Origin: Pollenia angustigena
Lineage: Eukaryota; Arthropoda; Insecta; Diptera; Polleniidae
Direction: 5' to 3'
Assembly (NCBI GenBank): GCA_930367215.1
Contig: OV884056.1
Location: 231,189,127 to 231,253,126 of the forward strand
DNA: 64,000 nucleotides
Position numbers and translations under genes: made by a program. Under the pieces are notes generated by a model. It worked only from the letters and a program-made list of their open reading frames with translations, was not told the origin of the DNA and did no database searches. Numbering within the stretch: position 1 is the first letter of the stretch; every line of letters starts with the position of its first letter. Of this stretch, positions 53,645 to 64,000 are shown piece by piece.

Positions 53645-54196
53645 ACACATGCCACTGCCAGTTCGAAAAACTCAATACACTCACACTTTTTTACTAATAC
53701 ACTCACATTTTTCGCAATGGCAGCAAAAATTGCATGCGAGTGGAAATTTGGCACTTGCATGCCACTAAATGTCAAAACGATAAGCAATGTTACCCTGTTA
53801 AAAATTTACTGGATTGTTGTAAAGTTGTAAATTATGTTTTAACTTGTTAAATGTATTATTATGATAATTTTTTTGAAATGCGTATTAATAAAAGCAAGTT
53901 TGTTAATTATAGAGCATTAGTATTGTTTAAATAATGCTTATATAAATAAATGAAAAAAATTTCCCAAAAATGTGCCAATATTATTAATTCGGTAACTCTA
54001 TTTTGTTTTCTGGTACTTTTTTTTTAATTTGAGAAGTAAACAAATTTGCTTAAGTTGATGCTTCAACGACATTTTGAAAATGAACTCGCAGTGGCATATG
54101 TAAACACAAAAGCCAATGGCATGAGATTCGACTATTTCGAACAAATTTTCTTTGATAATATGTATACAGTAGTGGCATGCCACTACTTGCATGTGT
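53645..54196. repeat. Element with ACACATGC inverted ends
   Basis: ACACATGCCACTGCCAGTTC at 53645 pairs with the right end, which inverted reads ACACATGCAAGTAGTGGCAT. Inside, AATACACTCACACTTTTTTA recurs at 53672 and in part near 53697. The same text is near 17852 and, inverted, at ~15825. There is no coding sequence of note. Confidence 0.5.
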
Positions 54197-54715
54197 AAAG
54201 GCAGAGTAAAAAAACGAAGTTGTTTACTTTAGAAAATAAACTTCTTTCAATGTAATCAAGCAAAAATATTAGCGTATTTAACGCAAAAATCAAAAAGGTG
54301 TATTTCAGCATTTCAAACCGTGTTTCCTCTTGAAAATGAGCGAATACAAACTGTGGAACGTCCCCAGAAGAAATTGTAGGTTCTTATTTTTAACAAATTT
54401 TGCTGTATATTTTTTCCTTTTGCTTTATTTTAATTATTGCTGCTTTCTTCCAGATAACTTTTATAAACAAACGCTTGTTTGAAAATTTTTTAATTTCTAC
54501 TGATTCAATTAATATTTTTGTTTGGTTTTTATTTAATCAACAAAAATTTTGACAACTATTCATAATTTTGTATGAAATATTTAACGCTCTTTAATATTGT
54601 CGTCTTTTTGCATTTTTTTATTTGATCGTAAGCAACACTTCTTTATGTGAAATATAAGAACAACAACAAAAAACACATAGTCTATTTTTGGACGCTTTAA
54701 AGTACAACAAGTTAG
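54197..54715. other. No gene seen
   Basis: AT-rich spacer; nothing recognised. Confidence 0.55.
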
Positions 54716-57580
54716 AGTGCTATATTCGGCTGTGCCGAATCTTTGATCCCCTCCACCGACAGTTCGAATGTTTAAGGAGTAATATCTGTATGATGTTATT
54801 ATAATCTTAAACTGTGACGATTTGTTATTAATTATGGTTTAAGGCAACCAAACTGTTTCCCGATAGAAGGGTTTATATGGTGCCTAGGGTAAATTATGGA
54901 CCGATCATCACGAAATTTCACAGCGTCATTTCTAGTCCTTTAAAACTGTGACGTACCAATTTCTGTTATGATAGCATTATTAATTATGGTTTTAGGTGTA
55001 CTGAACTGTTTTCCGGGAGTAGGGATTCTATGGGGCCTAGGGTAAATTATGTACCGATCTTCACGAAATTTCACAGTATCATTTATAGTCCTATAAAACT
55101 GTGACGGGCCAAAATTTGTTATGATTGCATTATTTTTTACGGTTTTAGGCGTACTAAACTGTTTTCCGGTAGTAGGGTTTATATGGAGCCCAGGGTAAAT
55201 TATGGACCGATCGTCACGAAATTTCACAGTGTTATTTCTTGTCCTAAAAAACTGTGACGTACCAAATTTTGTTACGCTAGCGTTATTTTTTACGGTTTTA
55301 GGTGTACTAAACTGTTTTCCGGGAGTAGGGTTTATATGGGGCCCAGGGTAAATTATGGACCGATCTTCACGAAATTACACAATTTTACTTCTTGTCCAAT
55401 AAAACTTTGATGTACCAAATTTTGTTATGATAGCATTATTTTTTACGTTTTTAGGCGTACTAAGTTGTTTTCCGAAAGTAGGTTTTATATGGGGCCTATG
55501 GTAAATTATGGACCGATCTTCACGAAACTTAACAGTTTAATCTAGTCCTATGTAACTGTGACTTGCCAAAATTTGTAAAGATAGCATTGTTAGTTAGGGT
55601 TTTAGGCTTAATATACTGTTTTCCGGGAGTAGGGCTTATATGGGGCCTAGGGTAAATTATTGACCGATCTTCACAAAATCAGCGTGATTTCCTGTTGAAT
55701 AAAACGAATTGTTGCGAAATCTTATATCATTCTGTGCATTTTTCCACCATTTATGTTAGTTTTTGTAACAAAATTATCAATTTTTTTTAGGTGGTGGTTC
55801 CACATTTTGATTCATAGCTCAGATCCTATTGAACCGATTTTGCTGAATTTCAATCCCAAACTGCTTAGGATAACTAAATTTTAAAAGCAGACACAGAACA
55901 TATCGACCCCTTTGGGCAAATTTATCGTATGTTACAAAAACCAAATTTTACAGGAGAGTCATTTTTCTACTTTTCTCTGCTATCACTTGCAATATCAAAA
56001 TGAAAATTTACATTCAATTTATGGAGCAACGAAGTGGAATTCGCCTACAATATTTTGTCAGGTGACGTCTCTTTGAATGTAGAACAAGATTGCATCAAAA
56101 ATCATTCAAAAAAATTGGCATATACGATATAGCGAATAATTATAGGAATTTAGTTATTAAGGGATAGAAGATTGGATATAATAATATAAATATAGGAACC
56201 TATCGCAGCCTTGGAACAAGAGGTTTCAATTTGTTACTAAATAACATGAAAACTAGGACCTTCTTGTCCTTAGGTAGGATCAATATTGTAGAAATTACAA
56301 ACGGAATGACAAAGTTATATATACCCTTTTACCTTCGGTGAAGGGTATAAAAAAATAATTTTTGGGATTGCAGTATTTTGATCATAACTTAGCCATTTTT
56401 AAACCGATTTGAAAGATTTAAATACCAACGTGTTAAGGAAATTTCCCATTTACTTGAGTTATAAAGTTTCGACTCGGGAAGATCTATGATTCCCGAAAAT
56501 GGGTATTTTAATAAAAAACATTTTATTTTGGCCATAACTTTTTTGTATCTGAACCGATTTTTCCAAAGTGTTCAGAAAATATTTTTTACTAAAGATTTCC
56601 GGTCTTTTGATATAAAAGGTGTAACTATCCGTCATATAACAGTGCAGAAATTCAGGTTTTTATGAAGTTTTTGATATTTTTTGTACGGGAGATACCACGC
56701 CCACTACTTCAATCCCGCCCACATTTTGTAGGATGGTGTGTATTGGCGACCTAAATGTGTGTACCTAATTTGGAAACTTTGGCTATTGCCGTTTCCCAGA
56801 TATACAGCATAAAGTAATAAAAATACAACAACCACAAGGGATTTTTGGATAAAATTAGAGGTAGTCGTGGTTTTTTGCTCATAACTCAGCCATTTTTTAA
56901 CCGATTTGACAGATTTATATACCGACGTGTTAAAGAAAAAATTTACCATTTACTTTAGTTATAAAGCTTGGACTCGGGGAGATCTATGGTTCCCGAAAGT
57001 GGGTATTTAAATAAAAAAATTAATTTTGGTCATAACTTGTTTGTATCTGAACCGATTTTCCCGAGTTTTTTATAAAATATGTTCTACTAAAAATATGTAC
57101 GGGAGGTACCACGCCCACTTCTCCAATGCCGCCCACATTTTGTAGGATGGTGTGTATTGGCAACTTAAATGTGTGTACATAATTTGGAAACTTTGGCTAT
57201 TGCCGTTCCCCAGATATACAGCAAAAAGTAATAAAAATACAACAACCACAAGGGATTTTTGGAAAAAATTAGAGGTAGTCGCAGTTTTTGGCTCATATCT
57301 CAGCCATTTGTGGACCGATCTGGCTGAATTTCAATAGCAAAATTATAATAAGAATACCTGACACAAAGATACCCCAACCAAGCCCCCATCATATCTGGGG
57401 GCTTCGGAAAACCCATTTCAACAGACAGACGGATAGACGGACAACCGGATTTGAACTTCGCTTTTTATAAGGACCCGGAATATATATACTTTATAGGGTG
57501 TAGGATCAATATTGTAGAAATTACAAACGGAATGACAAAGTTATATATACCCTTTTACCTTCGGTGAAGGGTATAAAAAT
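54716..57580 (-). repeat. Inverted copy of the DINE-like compound repeat
   Basis: Reading the minus strand from 57580 to 54716 reproduces ~44911-48035, from the TATACCCTTCACCGAAGG head to the hairpin-CTCTAACTTG tail. It lacks one 153-bp unit (six against seven) and ~90 bp near 57090. With the 44.5-49.6 kb units it forms a ~3-kb inverted repeat across the gypsy and LINE fragments. Confidence 0.85.
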
Positions 57581-58190
57581 AGCAGAAAAAAAATTTCACT
57601 CTTTTTACACAACAGAAACAATAACAACATTATAAGAAACAAAATAAATTTTTAGTTGGTTTCAAAGTTGGTAAAAAAAATGCAAAACAAAATCCCGTAT
57701 TCAATTTTTTAAAACTGTTGAGTTAAATACATCAAATACAAAAATAGAATGATGACGAAAAACATATCGAGTCGGTCTGCTGCCGTTTTTGGTTACATTT
57801 CATCTTCTTTAGCAAAGGAAAGAATACAGCAACAGTGAGTTTTGAAGAAAAACATTGTGTGTATAAGTAAGACTTCGTTCAAAAATGATTCCAACTAAAA
57901 AAATGTGTCCCAAAGCCAGCCGGCCGCGCTCTGCTCTGCCTTCATATTCTCCTACAGTGCTTGCTTGCGTGCGCGTCATTGCTTGTGCAAAAACTTTTTT
58001 GTTTGATTCAGCAAAATTATTTGTTATAAATTTATATGAATTTCAGTAAACTTTTTGTTTGATTCAGTTAATTATTTGATTGAAAAAATCAGTGTTTATT
58101 TCTGAATATGCAAATTTTTTTGTAGGACCGATTTCAGACAAAAAATTGTTTGATTCTACAAATTTTTTGTTTGAATTGGAAAAATAATTA
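57581..58190. other. No gene seen
   Basis: Spacer including a locally GC-richer patch near 57915-57990; no coding or RNA signature. Confidence 0.5.
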
Positions 58191-58194
58191 TCAA

Positions 58195-58820
58195 AGTTAT
58201 TTACGGGAATACTAAATTTATTATTAAGATTTTTGTATGACGTGCTTAATTCCCAATTTTCCATATTTGATAAATACACTGAAATTTATTTATTTAAATT
58301 TATAATAAATTTTGTATTCCCGTAAATAACTTTGATAATATACTTGCATGTGCCCGTGCAGAAAACTGAATTGCCAAATTGGTTTTTTTTTTTTTTTTTG
58401 TTGTTTTCTTGCGAAGACAATAGAATAAAACGATTTGTTTTTTAATTTTGTTTTTTCTTTTTACCCACTTACAACTACAATTCGAGTCGGAAAGAACCCA
58501 ACCAATTGTAGGGGGGTGTAAGAAAAGATAAACTCACTGTTTATTGTTGGTGTTTTGTTTAAGCTTTGATATTGATACAAGTAAGACTTTGAGTGTTTGA
58601 AACTCTTATTCGCTTTAGGGTTTTATTTGTATAATATTTTTAGCTTTTCTAAAATCTTTGGAAAAGGTTTCCTGATGATCTGGCCTAAGCAACCAGTGAA
58701 ATGCGCATAGAAGCTAACTTTCCCTCAACAATAAATTACAGTGTATTTATCAAATATGGAAAATTGGGAATTTAGCACGTCATACAAAAATCTTAAAAAT
58801 AATTTTTTCTGTGTAGTTTC
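58195..58820. repeat. Two opposed copies of an 80-bp repeat end
   Basis: CAGTGTATTTATCAAATATG and the ~65 bp after it occur at 58739 reading right and at ~58281 reading left. They point outward from a 457-bp middle. The small matching peptides in both are repeat-derived. They may be ends of two copies of one element. Short TTTACGGG/CCCGTAAA palindromes lie between. Confidence 0.55.
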
Positions 58821-58984
58821 GTCTGTTTTACTTTGCATAGAATACGTCAAAGATATTCGTGAATATATTAAGACGCTCAATAACAGGATTCACAAGAGGA
58901 AATATGACGAAAATAAGAAAGTGAGAAAAAGACTGAGCAGAATTTATGTAGTGTTAATAACACTGTGCTAGAATTTTACGCTTT

Positions 58985-59110
58985 TTTTAAACAATGCTGG
59001 TACGCTGAATCCAATGGAGCTAACCGTTTATTTTTTTAGGTTAGCTCTTGTTTTCGAGCTATACCGTTTTCCATTTCGAAAATGGAGGAGGTTGCACAAC
59101 ATATATTGTG
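58985..59110 (+). repeat. Fragment of the Foldback-like element
   Basis: CGCTGAATCCAATGGAGCTA, GGTTAGCTCTTGTTTTCGAG and GAGGTTGCACAACATAT run in the same order as 8150-8240 in the left arm of the 7692-10394 element, with substitutions. Confidence 0.7.
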
Positions 59111-60080
59111 CCATGTCAGGGCAACGTCGAGGCACAATACGCATTTCAGGACATGAGGTAGGACCTACACGGTAACTAATTCGCCGTATTACAGAGACTT
59201 GCAACTTTGCAAGCAAGGTTGAATTTTTTGGGCATACACCTGTAAAGAAAATGGGAACTACAGCCAACTTTACTTGACTTCCTGTTTCCGGCATTTTGGT
59301 CTTTTTCTCTTTCTGATCGTGAAGTTGTGCAGGCAGGTTGAAGGAAACAGTATCTTGGGCATCGATAAATAAAAAGTGTGTGGGCTCATCCTAGATTATT
59401 GGTGATTTGCCAGCAAAGGCGTGGGTGCAAATCTTGGTGCAAAATAGTAAGTATGAATATTTGTAGTATGTTAAACCAGAGGATTAATGTGGTCTATATG
59501 GGAGTAGCTCTGAATACTAGGTTTAACAGGACGTTTGGACGAAGTAGGATGGAAAATACGCTTCACGATTTTAACTGGCCACTCGGGGTGGCGTAAACTC
59601 GTTGGCGAATCGTCAGAGGAGAGGCAAACTGCCCACCACGTGACATACGGCAGTGTCTGCATGGTACCGGGGTGTGAAGGATCGATTAATTTCTACCTTG
59701 CGACAACTTGTCGCTCAAGTTTGGCGCCTTATCTCCCCAAGACTCCGTACAAGGGAGGAAAAGACAGGGAAAGTTGAAAGGAAATAAATAAGATTGTGAA
59801 ACTGCGTTCACAGTTTACCGTAGCCATTTGACGGTTTAGCCCGGCAGCAACGCTGACAACTAGTCAGCGAAATAATTTTTGGAAGGTCACCATTCTAACC
59901 GTGTATCACTTATTCGACACAACCGGGGGTATCCTTGCATCTCAGTACTGCTGTCACGTTGGGGCAGTTCGCCTCTACACCAGATAATTGACGAACAACC
60001 ACATACGGCCATTTCGTCATTACAACTATATTTACGCAACATAACCTACATCACCCACATAACAGTAACAACAACACTTT
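59111..60080. other. Unrecognised, GC-richer stretch
   Basis: Base composition is less AT-rich than the surroundings, which suggests former coding or element sequence. The longest ORF, 59535-59777 (80 codons), has Cys and His scattered but no family motif. I do not recognise it. Confidence 0.4.
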
Positions 60081-60430
60081 CACCAACCTAATTTTGGCCA
60101 CCAACACCGAACAACAACACCACCACTATAGCCAACATAACGTTTACAAAAGCACCACAACAACAATATAGCCAACATAAGGTGGTGCAACAAAACAACA
60201 GCATTACGGGGACAACTTTAAACACCACCACTATAGCAAACATAACGTTTACAATAGCACAACAACACCAATACAGCCAACATAAGGGGTGCAACAAAAC
60301 AACAACATCAAGCGACAACGCGAAACAACGTTAAACAACACCATATCGTATCGCCACTTTATGGGACATCACAACATCAAGGGACAACGCGCAACAACTT
60401 GAAAGAACAACACATCGTGGGACACCAGAT
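60081..60430. repeat. CAACA-rich tandem repeat
   Basis: Two copies of a ~120-bp unit (CACCACTATAGCCAACATAA...GGTGCAACAAAACAACA) start near 60109 and 60222, with a trailing CATCAAGGGACAACGCG repeat (60305 and 60368). ORFs in it are low complexity. Confidence 0.7.
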
Positions 60431-60935
60431 AAGTGACTTTTTTTTTTGTTTGTTGGTTTGTTTTTAGTCGTGAATGGGCCCACGTGGATATTTGAACCGC
60501 CCTGGCATAAGTTAGAATTATTTGATTGCTGATTGATCGGCTAAAGTAAATTCAACTGGGCTAAATACTGTTCGAATTGGGTATTTGCTCACGTGGATTT
60601 TGTTTATGTTAATTAAATTTAGAGCTTTCGAGTCGGCTAAAGTCAAACCAACCATTGTGTAAAATTTTGTTAAGGCTGATCAAAACCAGCTAAAACCAAC
60701 TCCGGTCTAGAAATTCGTGTATGTTTGGTCGAAGTAAGTTAACGAACACCCTCGTATAAGATTTAGATTTTTTTTGTTTTTTTATCAAATTAAGTCAAGG
60801 TTGATAATCACGTTGGTTTTTGCATATTTTGATCAGACTTAATTAAGACCGATCTCTATCGGATAAATTGCGTTTGATTTCCCAAATATAAGACCGAACC
60901 CGGGAAACAATTGTTTTTATGTGTAACTAGCTTAA
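60431..60935. other. No gene seen
   Basis: Spacer with T tracts; nothing recognised. Confidence 0.5.
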
Positions 60936-62252
60936 CCCGGTGCGCTTCGCAACACTGCTTTAACCACTTTATCGATTGAGAGATATTTAATATATGCATC
61001 CTATGGAAGGTATTTCTCCCCTGCGCCTACCCGCTTTATTTTTATATTTAAAAGTGTAGTATACCATAAGAGTGACTTCTACAAAGTTTGAACATTATCA
61101 CTTTAACAGTTTCTAGGATATCCGATATTAAACATTGGCGTCCTATGGAGTGTAACACTTCCCCCGCTGCTATTTAAATTTTGGGACTCAGAGGATCCTA
61201 CTACCAAAAGTTCAACAAAATGCTTGCAGCGGCTCTTATTAATATTTCTATCTATGAGGGGAACTGCTCCTCCTCTGTCTACCCCGCCCATTACTATATT
61301 GAAATTTAAAGTTTGCCATAATAGTAGTTTTAACTACGTTTGAAGACTCGCCCTTTAATAGTTCTTCAGTTGAGCGATATTTAATATATACATCCTATGA
61401 GAGGTATTCCCCCCTGCGCCTACCCGCTTTATTTTTATTTTCAATAGTGTAGAATACCATATTAGTGACTTCTACAAAGTTTGAACATTCTCCCTATAAC
61501 AGTTCTTAAGATATGCGATATTAAACATTGGCGTCCTATGGGGAAAACCACTTCCCCCACTGCTACTTTATTTCAATTTTGGGACTCAGAAGATCCTACT
61601 ACCAAAATTTCAACAAAATGCGTGCAGTGGCTCGCTCTTATTAATATTTCTATCTATGAGGGGTACTGCTCCTCCCCTGTCTCTCCCGCCCATTTTTATA
61701 TTGAAATTTATAGTTTACTATAATAGTAGCTTTAACCACGTTTGAAGACTCTCCCTTTAAAAGTTCTTCAGTTGATCGATATTTAATGTATGCATCCTAT
61801 GGGAGGGATTTCCCCCCCTGCGCCTACCCGCTTTATTTTTATTTTCAAAAGTGTAGTATACCATAAGAGTGACTTCTAGAAAGTTTGAACATTCTCGCTA
61901 TTACAGTTCTTAAGATATGCGATGTTAAACATTGGCGTCCTATGGGGGATTCCAATACCCCCGCTGCTATTTTATTTCAATTTCGGGGCTCAGAAGATCC
62001 TACTACAAAAAGTTCAGCAAAATGCGTCCAGCGGCTCTTAAGATATGCGATAATTAACATTGGCATTCTATGGGGGGTACCAATTCCCCTGCCCCTATCG
62101 AAAAAATAAGTAGCCTATTTTATTTTTAGGGCTGACGTGAAGTTACTGTAAAAATTTCAGGAAAATCGGTTCAGTAGTTTCGGAGTCTATAAGCCAACAA
62201 ACAAACAAACAAACACACATACAAACATTTTTCATTTTTATATATATAGATC
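60936..62252 (+). repeat. ~400-bp tandem repeat with retroposon-like 3' end
   Basis: CATCCTATG followed by CCCCTGCGCCTACCCGCTTT recurs from 60998, 61391 and 61793. TTAAACATTGGCGTCCTATG recurs near 61117, 61512 and 61924, with a short partial unit after 62040. The array starts with AACCCGGTGCGCTTCGCAAC and ends AAAATCGGTTCAGTAGTTTC, then AGCCAACAAACAAAC and TATATATATAGAT. That ending is common on insect dispersed repeats, but I cannot assign the class. Confidence 0.65.
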
Positions 62253-64000
62253 AACATGAGGTGTAACAGCAACCAATTATAATAGTAAGCGATAATTGCA
62301 ATTTGGTTTGAAAAACCAACCCTGTTATGAACTGTACTTTAAATTAATCTGGAACGTTCGATATTTTTGAATTGGGCGGCAGGCACTTCTAAATTTTAAA
62401 TTTCCGGTTTCGCTTACCTCAGACCCGTGAATATAACATATTAAACTCAATCGATACTTGAGTTTGAAGTTGCCTTAAGCTAAAATGTCCGGTTACCCGA
62501 ACTTATGGGACTCACGTAATAAATGTTAGCTAATCGTAAGTAAAAATTTTCGATTACCCTTTTTTGAGAAATCACTGTTGTAAATCTGAAATTGTCTTTG
62601 ATTTGAAATTTCAGTGATGCAAAATTAAAAAAAAAATCCCTAATCTACATTGCAAACCTGCCCAATTTTAAATTGTCGAACACGATAGATTAAACAATCC
62701 CCAAAACATAAATCTGAACTTCGTATAACTGTGCAAGTCAAGTCATACCTGGCGAAAATAAATCTCATACGAATTTAAAAAAAAAAAAAAATGGAAAAGA
62801 AAAGAAACAAAAAAGAAAAAATATATATAATCTGTTTTTGAGAAAAATCATACCAAACCAAACTAACCCCGTTTAAATTAAGATAATCGCTATTTTAAAA
62901 GTCGTATCAAAACAAACGAAAACAAACCTCTTGGAATCCGAAAACAAACAAAAAAAAAAAAAAGAAGGATTTTGTCATTTCAAAAGAAAAAAAAGAGGAA
63001 AAACATGTTGAATCCAACAAAACAAACCTCATGAAAATTTAATATAATTGTAGAAATTTTGAATTTAATTGATCTGTCACTGGTCGCTCCGAAGTTAATG
63101 TTAATCTGAAAGCGTAATGAAACTTAGCTAAAATTTAAAGTTTAGATTAATTTAAGATCGCTTTGGTTGAAGTAAACCCCAAGATAAAGTATGCCCTTCA
63201 GGTTTAAAGAAACGTAGTTTTGGGTTTTACATAAACCAAACGAAAACATAGTCGGTAGAAGTTTTGAATTATTAATTAATATAAAATAAACTAATTGAAG
63301 ACATACCTCGTAATAATAATTGCAATTAAATTATAAGGTTGATTTAGAGTACAACCAAATAAACCGTATTTCAATGATTTTATATATTGTATACTACAGT
63401 AGAAATTTAGAACCAGCTTGCGGTCACCATTGACTTAATGTATATTTTTTATAGTAGCAAAAATCGTTTTTGCCCGGTTCTTGATGGACCTTGGTCAACG
63501 TCCGTGAGAGTGACAATTTAGGCAGTGTCAGGAACAGTTAGATTCCACCGGAATATTAGCGCTAATGTAGGTGTTTGAATATAGGAATAGGCTCAAATGT
63601 TCATTCTGACAATGTGGACAGCAACAGTAGTTGCTACATTATTATCTTGAAGTATTGTTTAAAGTAACTTTCTTGTTGAATTTTCTTGTTGAATTTTGAA
63701 ATAATGGAAATTTAAATGAATATCAGGGTTTGATTTGAAAATGGAAGTGTAAAGGGGTTAAGGTAGGAAAATTCGTTATAGGGGTAGCTACAACTTGCGG
63801 CTACTATGCTACCATGGTCGAGCATCAGGATGGATGCTGAGGAAGGGCCAGCCAGGGGTTTGATAACATCTTAACCCCCTACAACTAAGGGTTTTGTATC
63901 CCAGCGATTGGTCTTGGTACATTTCGGTTTCTTTTCTTTTTGCGCCCCTTTTAAATTTTTCGGTAATTTAGGCAAGATGCACTGGTACACAAAATAATGT
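62253..64000. other. No gene seen
   Basis: A-tract-rich sequence (62770-63000) with repeated AAACAAACCTC phrases, then unremarkable sequence to the edge. A slightly GC-richer block at 63770-63960 is unrecognised. Confidence 0.5.

Noticed and set aside
59535..59777. 80-codon ORF as a host gene
   Set aside because: No recognisable domain, splice structure or neighbouring conserved exon; kept only as an unrecognised stretch.
60088..60318. Cys/Val-rich 76-codon minus-strand ORF
   Set aside because: It is the low-complexity translation of the CAACA-rich tandem repeat.

Overview
The window looks like nuclear DNA from a higher (brachyceran, probably calyptrate) fly. The evidence is one clearly fly-type host gene (a protein phosphatase 5 / Drosophila PpD3 orthologue with GT-AG introns), very AT-rich spacers with long A/T tracts and TA microsatellites, and a dense insect transposon load: Jockey-like LINEs, Ty3/gypsy, Tc1/mariner, hAT, Harbinger-like MITEs and DINE-1/Helentron-like repeats. 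The species cannot be named from the sequence alone.

Layout. 1-3.4 kb: a Jockey-like LINE on the minus strand (ORF1 gag plus the start of ORF2 endonuclease, running off the left edge) lies head-to-head with a 5'-truncated LINE reverse-transcriptase fragment on the plus strand. 4.5-4.7 kb: a tRNA-derived SINE candidate. 7.4-10.4 kb: a MITE, then a Foldback-like element with 1.2-kb inverted arms built of 162-bp subrepeats. 10.8-12.7 kb: a Tc1/Tc3-like relic. 13.7-18.8 kb: MITEs, including two opposite copies of a 265-bp Harbinger-like MITE upstream of PpD3. 19.3-25.7 kb: PpD3, eight coding exons, whose 3.8-kb last intron is full of small transposons.

26.7-33.3 kb is a readable transposon nest. 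An outer hAT element (8-bp target duplication) contains a second hAT (8-bp duplication), which contains a deleted mariner (TA). It also contains a degraded mariner of another family with a MITE in it, and an apparently intact 3.24-kb element with CACTAGG ends, ~650-bp inverted repeats and a spliced 556-aa transposase-like gene. 33.7-36.4 kb: a small hAT with a dimerisation-domain relic, an intact mariner-like transposon (361 aa, D-D-D with 36 residues between the last two) and a hairpin MITE. 38.3-41.9 kb: an LTR retrotransposon with both LTRs, a tRNA-Leu primer site and an unusual SAP-domain Gag, but without reverse transcriptase or integrase core. 41.95-49.8 kb and 54.7-57.6 kb: tandem and inverted DINE-1-like arrays with a 153-bp minisatellite. 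Between them lie a gypsy pol fragment (49.8-51.9 kb), palindromic MITEs and a LINE fragment (52.5-53.5 kb). 58-64 kb: repeat-derived sequence with a ~400-bp tandem repeat and no recognised gene.

Only PpD3 is a confident host gene. The intact coding capacity outside it belongs to mobile elements: the CACTA-like gene, the mariner-like transposase and the Jockey ORF1/ORF2 start. The strongest candidate for something poorly described is the 29.9-33.1 kb element. The Foldback-like element, the SINE and the 153-bp repeat with an open 51-codon frame are further candidates.
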